This document shows positions 1-7,761 of a DNA stretch of 64,000 bases, one piece after another. Under the pieces are notes generated by a model, which worked only from the letters and a program-made list of their open reading frames with translations, did not search any database and was not told the DNA's origin. The DNA is taken from contig JAPNUP010000051.1 of NCBI GenBank assembly GCA_026627345.1, positions 1 through 64,000 on the forward strand. Reading direction: 5' to 3'. Made by a program: the position numbers and the translations under genes. Numbering within the stretch: position 1 is the first letter of the stretch; each line of letters starts with the position of its first letter. The DNA is from Bacillota bacterium. GTDB lineage: Bacteria > Bacillota > Bacilli > Alicyclobacillales > SLC66.

Positions 1-593
1 GGGAGGACGACCGATTCTAGTCGGGGGTCATGACTCATCAAGCTCAAAAATGCGCGCATGCCGACCACCGAGTCGTCCTGGTTGTCAGGCAAAAGAATGC
101 GATCGCCGAGCAAGACATTGTCCGCACAAATCAGCATGCCAGGATTGGCCAAGCGCAAGACTCGGTCCAAATAATGCGGATAATTCGGCTTATCGGCATC
201 GATGAAGACGAAGTCAAAACGCGCTCCTTCCGCTACCAGCGCATCTAAACTACTGAGCGCGGCACCCACCCGATAGCTGACCTGTTCGGCAAAACCTGCC
301 ACCGCCAAATTACTTTTCGCGAATTGGGCGAACTCCGGATTCAACTCAAGCGAAGTCAATGTGCCGTCAGGACCAAGCCCGCGCGCCAGACAGACGCCGC
401 TATAGCCACCTAAGGCGCCGATCTCAAGAATACGCTTGGCGCCCGAAGAACGCACGAGTATGGTTAATAGCCGGCCGAGTTCTGGCGCGACCGAGATCGG
501 CGGCATTTTGTTAGCCTCTATACCTTGCCGAATCGCCAATAGGACATCATCTTCACAGTTGACAACGCTGGCTGCAAACTCTTCTCTGTTCAT
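1..593 (-). CDS. SAM-dependent O-methyltransferase (COG4122 type), 3' end beyond window
   Basis: The first 197 residues of a class I SAM-dependent methyltransferase of the caffeoyl-CoA/catechol O-methyltransferase type are present. The gene runs off the left edge, probably 15-25 residues short of its stop. SAM motif I is E57-IGALGGYS-65, and the family's metal/substrate motif is DADK at 132-135 followed by PNY. The ATG at 593 is preceded by AAAGGCGG. It lies 46 bases after the nagB stop on the same strand, so it may be the last gene of the nag operon, but its substrate cannot be read from the sequence. Similar genes are often annotated yrrM. Certain at family level, open as to role. Confidence 0.85.
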   Translation of the reverse strand, partial: MNREEFAASVVNCEDDVLLAIRQGIEANKMPPISVAPELGRLLTILVRSSGAKRILEIGALGGYSGVCLARGLGPDGTLTSLELNPEFAQFAKSNLAVAGFAEQVSYRVGAALSSLDALVAEGARFDFVFIDADKPNYPHYLDRVLRLANPGMLICADNVLLGDRILLPDNQDDSVVGMRAFLSLMSHDPRLESVVL

Positions 594-639
594 CTACCTA
601 GCCGCCTTTACATCGATTTTCACGATTCGCCGCGTGTAA

Positions 640-1407
640 TTACTGTGTGCCTTGAGCGACTTCCAAACGCAGCTTACCATCAGCGGTCAACAAGGCAGAG
701 GCTGAGGCTCTGTCTAAAACCACCGTGACCTGTCGGTGCAACTGCAAAATACTGGCTGGAACATCGGTTCGCACATTATCTATGACTGCTTTGGCGACGA
801 TCTCCGCCTTTTGGCTGCCAAACGCCATCAAGACAATCCGCTCTGCCTGTAGGATGGCCTGAACACCCATGGTGATGGCACGCTTCGGCACTTCCTCGGA
901 GTCCGCGAAAAAGCGTGCATTACTCGCTACCGTTTCTGGCCGTAATTCTACCACGTGCGTGCGGGCCACCAGAAGATCGTCCGGTTCATTAAACCCGATA
1001 TGGCCATTGGCCCCGATGCCGAGAATCTGCAGATCAATCGGATGCCGACTGAGCACTTCGTCATAGCGTGCGCACTCAGCAGCCCAGTCTGGCGCGTCCC
1101 CGCGCGGCAGGTGGGTGCGAGCAGGGTCCAGATGCACCCTGGAGAATAAATGTTCGGTCATAAAATAATGATAACTCTGTGGATGTTGCTCGGAAAGTCC
1201 TACGTACTCATCCAGATTGATCGTTACGACACGTGACAAGTCGAGCCCACAGTCATGCAGTTTTACCAATGCATCGTAAAAAGTGACCGGCGTAGAGCCT
1301 GTGGCAAGTCCCAGTACAGGTTCTGCTTTAGCCAAGATCACCTGCTCGGCCAAGGCGCCGACGTAGATTCCTGCCTCTTGCGGTGTATCAAACACGCGAA
1401 TGCGCAT
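640..1407 (-). CDS. nagB: Glucosamine-6-phosphate deaminase
   Basis: NagB converts glucosamine-6-phosphate to fructose-6-phosphate and ammonia, the last step in feeding amino sugars to glycolysis. It has 255 residues, the usual size. The phosphate-binding GLATGSTP is at 33-40, LDEY at about 65-68, and the active-site GHIGFNEP has His135 and Glu140. The reading frame extends further upstream, but the ATG at 1407 follows AGAGGGG and begins with the normal NagB N-terminus MRIRVF. The start lies inside the end of nagA (20-base overlap), so translation is probably coupled. It is the fourth gene of the nagZ-kinase-nagA-nagB set. Confidence 0.96.
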   Translation of the reverse strand: MRIRVFDTPQEAGIYVGALAEQVILAKAEPVLGLATGSTPVTFYDALVKLHDCGLDLSRVVTINLDEYVGLSEQHPQSYHYFMTEHLFSRVHLDPARTHLPRGDAPDWAAECARYDEVLSRHPIDLQILGIGANGHIGFNEPDDLLVARTHVVELRPETVASNARFFADSEEVPKRAITMGVQAILQAERIVLMAFGSQKAEIVAKAVIDNVRTDVPASILQLHRQVTVVLDRASASALLTADGKLRLEVAQGTQ

Positions 1408-2557
1408 GGCCTTGCACCCCTCTTTCGTACACAACAGCCCCGCCCACCATGGTCCAACATAGCTCACCCTGCGCGTCCAAACACACCATATCAGCGTCAT
1501 ACCCGACCTCGACTTCGCCTTTGTTCAAAAGACCGAGTCGCCGTGCCGGATTTCGCGCCGCCAAGCGCAGGGCCACTGACAACGATACGCCCGCCAAACG
1601 CTGTACACCGCTGACCGCCTGGGCCATCGTCAGTACGGAGCCAGCGAGTGTTCCGTCTTCGAGTCTACAGGCCCCATCGCGAACAGTTACCGTAAGGCCA
1701 CCGAGATCGTAAATGCCTGGAGGTTGTGCGGTAGCACGAATCGCATCCGTAATCAGCAGGAGCCTGTCTTCTCCGATCGCGCGAATGAGCGTCGTGACCA
1801 TGGGGGCATCGACGTGAATTCCATCGCAGATCAGATCTCCAGTCAAGCGTTCATCGGTCACCACACAGCCGATTGGGCCTGGCTCGCGGTGCAATAGAGG
1901 CCGCATCGCATTACACAAATGCGTGACATGTGAGAATCCACCTTCATCGACTGCGATGCGCATGTCGGCCGCAGTGGCTGTCGTGTGACCCGCGGCCGCC
2001 ACAATACCCTGCTCATGGGCCATGCGTGCGACTTGGTGCGCGCCTGGCCGTTCTGGTGCGAGCGTGATCATCTTGACGACACCGCTGTCATACCACTTTT
2101 TCGCAAGCGTCGGGTCCGGATCCATAATGCGGTCGGGCCGCTGTGCACCAGCTTTGTCTGGGTGAATAAAGGGCCCTTCTAAATGCACACCCAGGACATG
2201 CGCACCGGCGATATGGTTGCCTTTCATATAACTTGACGCAGCTGTTAGAACGGCGTCGATGCGCTCGGCAGATTCCGTAACCGTAGTCAGCAACAGTGAT
2301 GTCGTGCCAGACTGTGCATGCGTCTGTGCGATTTGGGAGAAAGCCTCGATCGTCGCGTCCATCGTATCGGCGCCACCGCCGCCATGCACATGAATATCGA
2401 TGAAACCTGGCGCTAAAATCGACAGCTCAGGGTGGTACGTGTGATATGCCTTGACTACCGCGATGCGCGCGCCATCAATCCCGATGCGTGCAGTCTGCCA
2501 CTGCCCTGACTGAGTCAGACGGTTACCCTCTATCCATTTCACCAGCGACGCCTCCAT
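1388..2557 (-). CDS. nagA: N-acetylglucosamine-6-phosphate deacetylase
   Basis: NagA removes the acetyl group from GlcNAc-6-phosphate to give glucosamine-6-phosphate, the substrate of NagB next to it. The product is 389 residues, an amidohydrolase-fold enzyme with the metal-binding HVH at 56-58 (IDIHVHGGGG), the LEGPF segment, and LITDA carrying the catalytic Asp. The open frame extends upstream into the kinase gene, but the ATG at 2557 gives the normal N-terminus and overlaps the kinase stop as TAATG, a translational-coupling arrangement. It overlaps nagB at its 3' end. The product is cytosolic, with no signal peptide. Confidence 0.96.
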   Translation of the reverse strand: MEASLVKWIEGNRLTQSGQWQTARIGIDGARIAVVKAYHTYHPELSILAPGFIDIHVHGGGGADTMDATIEAFSQIAQTHAQSGTTSLLLTTVTESAERIDAVLTAASSYMKGNHIAGAHVLGVHLEGPFIHPDKAGAQRPDRIMDPDPTLAKKWYDSGVVKMITLAPERPGAHQVARMAHEQGIVAAAGHTTATAADMRIAVDEGGFSHVTHLCNAMRPLLHREPGPIGCVVTDERLTGDLICDGIHVDAPMVTTLIRAIGEDRLLLITDAIRATAQPPGIYDLGGLTVTVRDGACRLEDGTLAGSVLTMAQAVSGVQRLAGVSLSVALRLAARNPARRLGLLNKGEVEVGYDADMVCLDAQGELCWTMVGGAVVYERGVQGHAHSRV

Positions 2558-3543
2558 TACCTGATCTGTATTCCCTGTGTGACACGGTCGGCTACCTCGC
2601 GCCACGTCTCCCTTGACTGTTCGGTTTCCTGTCCAGCTTCGCGAATCGCCATCAAGCAGGCGCCTGTGACAGGCGGGCGCGTCAATACACGGCAGTCGCA
2701 TTCTGCGAGCTCAGCGATCAGACTGCTTCGTAAATAGTTATCTTGTCCGATCAACCCTCCTGCCAAAAGAACAGTCGGTGACAAGCCAGACAAACGGGTG
2801 CGAACACTGCGCACAAGGGCCACCTGCGATGCTACGGCACGCTGAATAATAGAGTGGGCCACGGCATCTATCGTCGCATACGCCAATACTTCTCGCGCAA
2901 ACCCTGCAATCGTACGAACAGGTTCTGACTGGGCGTACACCTGCCATAAAAAGGCTGGTAAATGAGTGCCCACTTCTTGTTCAGATTCTCCGAAATACGT
3001 GGCGGCTACCGACAGAAGGACGGTATCAGGTCCCCGTCCTTCTGTTGCTGTGAGCGCAGCAGCCAACCCAGCTTGACCAATGGCAAAACCGCTACCCTCA
3101 TCTCCAAGCAGGTAACCGAACCCCCCAGCGCGCGCCGTATCCCCCTCAGGATTCATCCCATATGCCATAGATCCTGTTCCGGCGATCAATACGACGCCCG
3201 ACTCACCGGCTGTGCCCGCCAATAAAGCCGCATGTGGATCTACAATAACGACAATCTGCGCATGCGGCCAGAACCCTTGCAGCAGTTCCCGCATACGCGC
3301 CCGGTCTTGCCCGCGGCCGACGCCCGCGAGTGCCACGCACAGTGAAAATGCGCAGGTGACGTCACCGGATAAACCTGCGATGGCTTGTTCGACTACGTCT
3401 TTCACGCGACTGCCTGCCTGAGCAAACCCGATCACCGAAGGATTTCCAGGGCCTGTCTCTTTGAGTGCGAACCGACCTGTGTGCCCATCGAGCGCTAAAG
3501 CAAGCGTCTTGGTGCCGCCTCCGTCCACCCCAATAAACAGCAA
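2557..3543 (-). CDS. BadF/BadG-type N-acetylglucosamine (or MurNAc/GlcNAc) kinase
   Basis: This is a 328-residue ASKHA-fold sugar kinase. The N-terminal phosphate-1 loop GVDGGGTKT is at 5-13, and a second phosphate motif, IAGTGSMAYG, and the GDEGSGFAIG segment typical of eukaryote-like GlcNAc kinases follow. A TTG at 3543 is chosen because it lies 6 bases after AAGGGGGG and puts GVDGGGTKT at the usual place. It sits between nagZ and nagA, so it most likely phosphorylates the sugar freed by NagZ. Clostridial MurK of the same superfamily accepts both MurNAc and GlcNAc; the sequence alone does not separate the two, and no murQ etherase is seen in the window. Confidence 0.88.
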   Translation of the reverse strand: MLFIGVDGGGTKTLALALDGHTGRFALKETGPGNPSVIGFAQAGSRVKDVVEQAIAGLSGDVTCAFSLCVALAGVGRGQDRARMRELLQGFWPHAQIVVIVDPHAALLAGTAGESGVVLIAGTGSMAYGMNPEGDTARAGGFGYLLGDEGSGFAIGQAGLAAALTATEGRGPDTVLLSVAATYFGESEQEVGTHLPAFLWQVYAQSEPVRTIAGFAREVLAYATIDAVAHSIIQRAVASQVALVRSVRTRLSGLSPTVLLAGGLIGQDNYLRSSLIAELAECDCRVLTRPPVTGACLMAIREAGQETEQSRETWREVADRVTQGIQIR

Positions 3544-3559
3544 AGAAGGCCCCCCTTTT

Positions 3560-5143
3560 TTAGCAAAGAGACACGGGTAAACAACCACTCGGAAGTTCTC
3601 TAGCGAACAACGCGCGTGCCGCTGCGCGAATCATCCACGGGGTATCCTCGTAAAGAGCAACCGCACAGGACGCATCTGGCACAGCGACGAGATCATACGG
3701 GCTGCGCATCAGTAGTACCACGACAGGCGCACCTGCCTGGCATAAATCGTGGATAAAAGTGGACAAGTCAGATTTTTCCGCTCTACTCACACATGCGAGA
3801 ATCAGATCAGCACGCAGACACTCCTCTAAACTGGGATAAGGCGAATGCTCAGTCTCTGACGTAAGGGGCTGGATGACGTAGTTCGAGATCGACAGATGTG
3901 GGGCCTGACGCTCGAGTTCGTCGACAAGGAGTCGGTTACGCGCTTCGAGTATCGTAGGATCGGCTGCCATCATGGCGCTTTCCCTACCGTCTTGCAACAA
4001 AACCACGTGTGACAGGGCATCTACATCGACTGGTAAGCGCCCTGCTACATCGCGTACAACGGTAATGGCACGCATACACATATCCATGGACACGCGCTCT
4101 GTATCTGCCAGTGCCGCTTCATCGACGGCCTTTGAGGACAACAGACGTCGGCGCTTCACCCGCGCTACACGTTCAGCCGCCGCTTGTACGCGCAAAATAT
4201 CTAGTTCACCTGTTTCGATCGCTTGGCAGACTGCAGCAATCGCCTCTTCTTGCTCATCCAAGCGATGTGAAACCATTAACATATCCGCCCCCGCAGTCAA
4301 CGCTTGCACACAGGCACGACCGATGCCGATCGAGTCGGCAATCGCTTTCATTTCCATGCTGTCAGTCGTGATGATACCGTCAAACCCCAATTCCCGTCGC
4401 AAAATATCGGTGAGAACTGCATGTGAGACGGTTGCTGGCCGCATAGGGTCAAACGCCTCGAAAATGACATGTGCTGTCATGATCGCATCGATCCCTGACT
4501 CGATAGCACGTACAAATGGCACCCACTCCACCGTACAGAGTCTCTCCCTGTCATGGGCGATGACCGGCAAGTCGTGATGAGAGTCTACCGCAGTATCTCC
4601 ATGCCCAGGAAAGTGCTTGGCACAGGCCGAGACATTGAAATCCTGCAACCCGCGTATCATTGCTGCACCAAAATTCGCCACTTGGGCGGGATCCTCACCA
4701 TAGGAGCGAACGCCAATCACCGGATTTAAAGGATTGTTATTCACATCTAGCACCGGTGCGAGGTTCATGTTTATTCCCAGCGCTCGCAACTGCAAAGCTG
4801 TCAAGCGTCCAACCTCATAGGCGACTGTCGGATCTTGCGTCGCTGCGACCGCCATATTGCCAGGAAGTCCGGGAAATGCGCGTCCAAGCCTGCGTACGAT
4901 CCCGTTTTCCTGATCAGTGCAAACGATCAGCGGAAGCTCCTGTCCGGTGCTTACGGCCCACTCTTGCAGCCGGCCGGTGAGCGCTGTGGCTTGATCCCTC
5001 GTCCGTATATTGCGTGAAAATAAGATGATATTTCCCACGTGATGCCTTTCAATCAGTATGCGAGCATGCTCGTTGACGTCCAGACCATCAAAGCCCATCA
5101 CCATCACGGATCCAACCAATCGCCGCAGTTCCTCTGTAATCAT
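3560..5143 (-). CDS. nagZ: Beta-N-acetylhexosaminidase, glycoside hydrolase family 3
   Basis: A 527-residue GH3 enzyme that removes terminal GlcNAc from muropeptides. KHFPGHGDT is at 176-184, with Asp187 and His189 following; this His/Asp pair acts as acid/base in NagZ. The nucleophile is Asp261 in TTDSMEMKA. A C-terminal GH3-C-like domain follows residue ~350, as in Gram-positive NagZ. No signal peptide is visible, which points to cytosolic recycling, whereas B. subtilis NagZ is exported. The ATG at 5143 is preceded by AGGAGG six bases away; an upstream in-frame extension has no such site. It is the first gene of the nagZ-kinase-nagA-nagB operon. Confidence 0.93.
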   Translation of the reverse strand: MITEELRRLVGSVMVMGFDGLDVNEHARILIERHHVGNIILFSRNIRTRDQATALTGRLQEWAVSTGQELPLIVCTDQENGIVRRLGRAFPGLPGNMAVAATQDPTVAYEVGRLTALQLRALGINMNLAPVLDVNNNPLNPVIGVRSYGEDPAQVANFGAAMIRGLQDFNVSACAKHFPGHGDTAVDSHHDLPVIAHDRERLCTVEWVPFVRAIESGIDAIMTAHVIFEAFDPMRPATVSHAVLTDILRRELGFDGIITTDSMEMKAIADSIGIGRACVQALTAGADMLMVSHRLDEQEEAIAAVCQAIETGELDILRVQAAAERVARVKRRRLLSSKAVDEAALADTERVSMDMCMRAITVVRDVAGRLPVDVDALSHVVLLQDGRESAMMAADPTILEARNRLLVDELERQAPHLSISNYVIQPLTSETEHSPYPSLEECLRADLILACVSRAEKSDLSTFIHDLCQAGAPVVVLLMRSPYDLVAVPDASCAVALYEDTPWMIRAAARALFARELPSGCLPVSLC

Positions 5144-5188
5144 CGCGATCCTCCTATACATCCTACCGAACGTATCCGATCCTATGTC

Positions 5189-5216
5189 CTTATAGCAAAA
5201 GATAACATAGCGTGAA
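5189..5216 (-). promoter_or_regulatory. Possible sigma-A promoter of the nagZ operon
   Basis: TTCACG (5211-5216) and TATAAG (5189-5194), reading to the left, are 16 bases apart and lie about 45 bases before the nagZ start. The match is moderate, and a second reading, TTGCCG with TATCTT slightly upstream, is also possible. The 163-base divergent region with phzF holds nothing else recognisable. Confidence 0.35.
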
Positions 5217-5306
5217 TACATGCGGCAATCACGTATTGGAGAAGTAACAATCGATTTGTTGTACAATCGGATCTGATGAATAGCCCAGCCAAAAGGGAGT
5301 GCAACG

Positions 5307-6224
5307 ATGCCAGATTTTTTTATTGTCGATGTATTTACGCAAGGTCCGTTTACCGGAAATCCGCTTGCTGTATTTGTACACGGTGAGCGCTTTGAAACCA
5401 ACCATATGCAAAGTCTGGCGCGCGAACTGAATTTCTCCGAAACGACCTTTATTCTCCCCCAAAACGCAGACGGCTCTTGGCCCGTACGCATCTTTACCCC
5501 TGTCGCAGAGCTCCCATTTGCAGGGCACCCTACACTAGGAACGGCATTCGTCATTGCGAATAAACTGATGGAGGAGCCGACCGAGGTCCTGACACTCGAT
5601 CTCTTGGTCGGTCGCATCGAGATACAAATCAAATACGAGCATGGGAAGATACACAGTCTCGTCATGCGACAACCGCAGCCCATCTTTAGTATCGTATATC
5701 CGACGCGCCCGGTTTGGGATGCACTTGGCCTCGCGCGCTATGAGATACCCGCTGATTTGCCACCGGTGCAACTGGTCTCGACCGGACTCCCCTTTCTGAT
5801 CGTCCCTGTGCCAAGCCTTCAGGCCGTTCGCGAAGCGCGCCTCACACTCGATCGCTTTGAAACGATCCCAGACATGGACCCTTCCACGAATGTACTACTG
5901 TACACCACTGAAGCGCAGGAGGCCTCCCATGATCTACACGTGCGCGTATTCGTACCTGAACTAGGGATTTCCGAAGATCCGGCCACAGGAAGTGCGAACG
6001 GTTGTCTTTGCGCATATCTGCTACGTTATGGTCAAAACGGCACCGCCGCCACGTCTATAAACTTACATGCAATCGTCGAGCAAGGCTATGAGATCGGCAG
6101 ACCTTCACTCCTTTACTTATCCGGCGCACGCAAAGACGAAACCTATGAAATCCATGTCGGCGGCCAAGTCGAATGGGTCGCGCAATCGACTTTATACGAC
6201 AGCAAAGACGAAGATCATTCATGA
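5307..6224 (+). CDS. PhzF family isomerase/epimerase-like protein
   Basis: A 305-residue PhzF-family protein with two similar halves of diaminopimelate-epimerase fold. The conserved glutamate is Glu45 in NFSETTF, and the family motifs FAGHPTLGTA (71-80) and EDPATGSANG are intact. The family includes the PhzF isomerase of phenazine synthesis and many uncharacterised housekeeping members; with no phenazine genes nearby the latter is far more likely. AAAGGGAG precedes the ATG at 5307. TACAAT at 5262-5267 could be its -10 box, but no -35 at normal spacing is clear. It is divergent from nagZ and is one of only a few plus-strand genes here. Confidence 0.9.
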   Translation: MPDFFIVDVFTQGPFTGNPLAVFVHGERFETNHMQSLARELNFSETTFILPQNADGSWPVRIFTPVAELPFAGHPTLGTAFVIANKLMEEPTEVLTLDLLVGRIEIQIKYEHGKIHSLVMRQPQPIFSIVYPTRPVWDALGLARYEIPADLPPVQLVSTGLPFLIVPVPSLQAVREARLTLDRFETIPDMDPSTNVLLYTTEAQEASHDLHVRVFVPELGISEDPATGSANGCLCAYLLRYGQNGTAATSINLHAIVEQGYEIGRPSLLYLSGARKDETYEIHVGGQVEWVAQSTLYDSKDEDHS

Positions 6225-6319
6225 CATTTGCTGAGTCTGCCTCTTTCGACAAGTTTCGCTATTTACAAGGTAAAGGATTAACCGTTTAATGGACGCATGG
6301 GGATAAGGGGGAATCATAG

Positions 6320-6478
6320 ATCAGAGAACATAGGGAACTGGAAAGACTCGAGGAGCTGTGTCACCGCTGTCAATCGTATGGGCAGTCGAAATGCGTACTC
6401 TGTCCGGCAGAACGGCGCAGACAGAAGCTCATTGTCGTGATCATGAAAGAGGCGCACGCTCCTGCTCGTGAAGCATGA
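6320..6478 (+). CDS. Possible tiny zinc-ribbon protein with an ATC start
   Basis: A 52-codon frame encodes a charged N-terminal helix (EHRELERLEEL) followed by CHRC (14-17), seven residues, and CVLC (25-28), then a basic tail. The paired CxxC motifs suggest one structural zinc. The frame opens just after a stop at 6317-6319 and has no ATG, GTG or TTG before codon 40. However, AAGGGGG lies eight bases before ATC at 6320, which would be a rare infC-like initiation; CTG at 6338 is the alternative. Its stop lies in the left arm of a strong hairpin where it meets a convergent gene, as expected for a real transcription unit. I do not recognise the family. Confidence 0.35.
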   Translation: MREHRELERLEELCHRCQSYGQSKCVLCPAERRRQKLIVVIMKEAHAPAREA

Positions 6479-6497
6479 AGCGCGGGAGAGCGTGCGC
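6452..6497 (+). other. Alternative hairpin exclusive with the adjacent terminator
   Basis: GCGCACGCTC (6452-6461) is an exact reverse complement of GAGCGTGCGC (6488-6497). This ten-base-pair stem uses the last base of the left arm and the loop of the 6471-6516 hairpin, so both cannot form fully together. The layout resembles an antiterminator/terminator pair for plus-strand transcripts. Confidence 0.5.
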
Positions 6498-6516
6498 GCT
6501 CCCGCGCTTCATGCTT
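6471..6516. terminator. Bidirectional terminator hairpin with an 18-bp perfect stem
   Basis: The left arm 6471-6488 and right arm 6499-6516 are perfectly complementary over 18 base pairs with a ten-base loop, and TTTT closes the structure on the plus strand. It ends the minus-strand gene whose stop is at 6517 and the small plus-strand frame ending at 6478. Confidence 0.8.
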
Positions 6517-6726
6517 TTACTGATCGTGGTCTTTGCTGGCACCGTCTGCAACATTCGAGATTCTCTCCGATGCACTTTTTCCAAGCTCCACGGCGGCAGT
6601 CGCCGTACCTTCCCATGCCGACTGGACAGCATCGATCACCCGCCCGTGCGATGCGTGTTCGCTGGCCCTCTGAGCTCCTTTGGAGAAGCTTTCTGAGGCG
6701 TTTTTCATGTGATTGTCGTTCCCCAT
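6517..6726 (-). CDS. Small hydrophilic helical protein, unknown function
   Basis: A 69-residue protein, soluble and rich in Ala, Ser, Glu, His and Lys, starting MGNDNHMKNASESFSK and ending KDHDQ. It has no Cys and no membrane segment. Its repeated amphipathic helix (AVELGKSASERISN-like) recalls LEA-type or YtxH-like stress proteins, but I cannot assign a family. The start is well supported: AAAGGAGG lies seven bases before the ATG at 6726. The stop abuts an 18-bp terminator hairpin. It is divergent from the LysR gene 108 bases away, so it could be that regulator's target or a spore/stress protein; both are guesses. Confidence 0.75.
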   Translation of the reverse strand: MGNDNHMKNASESFSKGAQRASEHASHGRVIDAVQSAWEGTATAAVELGKSASERISNVADGASKDHDQ

Positions 6727-6822
6727 TTGATTGCCTCCTTTGTACGCGCTGACAGTTCCAACCGCACGTACGTAGGGTTTACAGCGTGATCGAACTTCAT
6801 GCATTTGCATCGCGATCTAGTG

Positions 6823-6828
6823 TACAAT
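6823..6828 (+). promoter_or_regulatory. -10-like box seven bases before the LysR gene start
   Basis: TACAAT here would put the transcription start at or next to the ATG at 6835. Together with the absence of a Shine-Dalgarno site, this suggests a leaderless message. No convincing -35 box is seen at 16-18 bases. Confidence 0.35.
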
Positions 6829-6834
6829 CAGCTC

Positions 6835-7707
6835 ATGGACATGCGATACTTGGACACCTTTGTAAAGGTGATTGAGCTCAAAAGCTTTACCCTTGCCGCT
6901 TCGCGACTCGGTCTTACGCAACCAGGGGTCAGTAAACAGATTCAGCGGCTCGAGGCGGAGCTCGGCATCACTTTATTTCATCGCACGGATGGGGAACTAA
7001 CACTGACGGACGCGGGCAGATCGGTGTACCAATCAGCGTGCACCCTTCTTGCCGAATGGTCGTCTTTGCAAGCGCGTTGTCGCCAAAGCCAGGACCCGTT
7101 GTCAGGCGAACTAACGGTCGGTGCCAGCACGATTCCCAGCCGGCACTTTCTCCCTCGTATCCTCGCCAATTTCGCTAAAGCATATCCAGCAGTACAAGTC
7201 ACCGTCGAGGTTGGGGACTCGTCAGGAATCGAAGAAGGCTTAAGCAATGGCAATATTCACATCGCCCTCATTGGCCGTAAACCGGAGTCTCCGGCACTAA
7301 AGGCCCAGTGCATCGGATCCGATCATTTGGTCATCATCGCGTCCAGTGACTTTTCGCTTACTGAGGATTGGCGCAAAAGTCCATTTCTATTTCGCGAACA
7401 AGGATCAGGAACGCGTCGAGCCGCACAAGAAGCCTTGGCAGGTATCGGCGTTCTCGCTGACAGTCTATACGCCCCTTTTCAGGTCAATGATACAGGGCTC
7501 ATCTTGCAATTAGTGCGTCAAGGCGTAGGCGTCGCAGTAGTGTCTGATCTAGACGCCATCGAAGCCGTGCAACTTGGATACGTACAAGTCATCCACAGGT
7601 TTTCTGATATTCGCGCGTTTTACGTTGCGCAGTATCGAGACTATAACCTGCATCCGATTGAAGAAGCTTTCCTCCAAACTGTGCACGATACCCTATCGAG
7701 TACATAA
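6835..7707 (+). CDS. LysR family transcriptional regulator
   Basis: A 290-residue LysR-type regulator. The N-terminal winged helix (residues ~3-62) carries the family pattern SFTLAASRLGLTQPGVSKQI and LTDAGR. A periplasmic-binding-like effector domain follows from about residue 90, with FREQGSGTRR as in the CysL/YwfK and YeiE-type subgroup. The effector is unknown. ATG at 6835 (or 6841) matches the family N-terminus; neither has a Shine-Dalgarno site, and further upstream starts fit worse. The gene is divergent from the small gene at 6517-6726, the usual layout for a LysR regulator and its target. Confidence 0.9.
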   Translation: MDMRYLDTFVKVIELKSFTLAASRLGLTQPGVSKQIQRLEAELGITLFHRTDGELTLTDAGRSVYQSACTLLAEWSSLQARCRQSQDPLSGELTVGASTIPSRHFLPRILANFAKAYPAVQVTVEVGDSSGIEEGLSNGNIHIALIGRKPESPALKAQCIGSDHLVIIASSDFSLTEDWRKSPFLFREQGSGTRRAAQEALAGIGVLADSLYAPFQVNDTGLILQLVRQGVGVAVVSDLDAIEAVQLGYVQVIHRFSDIRAFYVAQYRDYNLHPIEEAFLQTVHDTLSST

Positions 7708-7738
7708 AAAGCGGCTCAGTCGGGATGACTGAGCCGCT
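7706..7738 (-). terminator. Terminator of the thioredoxin-like gene
   Basis: A perfect 12-bp stem (7710-7721 with 7727-7738, five-base loop) is followed on the minus strand by TTTTT. It lies 23 bases beyond the stop of the gene at 7762 and also separates the convergent LysR gene. Confidence 0.85.
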
Positions 7739-7761
7739 CCGTTCAAGGCAATCTTTCTTGG

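Noticed and set aside
990-1010. Asn instead of Asp before the catalytic GHIGFNEP of NagB as a lost residue
   Set aside because: Bacillus-type NagB also has Asn in this place (E. coli has Asp), so it is the normal state of the family.
3972-4577. 201-codon plus-strand frame opposite nagZ
   Set aside because: It is antisense to clearly conserved nagZ codons, is rich in Arg/Ser as shadow frames are here, and has no SD or family motif.
5256-5267. TTGTACAAT shared by the phzF and LysR upstream regions as a common operator
   Set aside because: TTGTACAA is complete only before phzF; before the LysR gene only TGTACAAT remains, which is explained as a -10 box. Two partial copies are not enough.
5236-5267. 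TTGGAG with TACAAT as the phzF promoter
   Set aside because: The spacing is 20 bases and the -35 match is poor, so it is mentioned only in the gene entry and not marked as a promoter.
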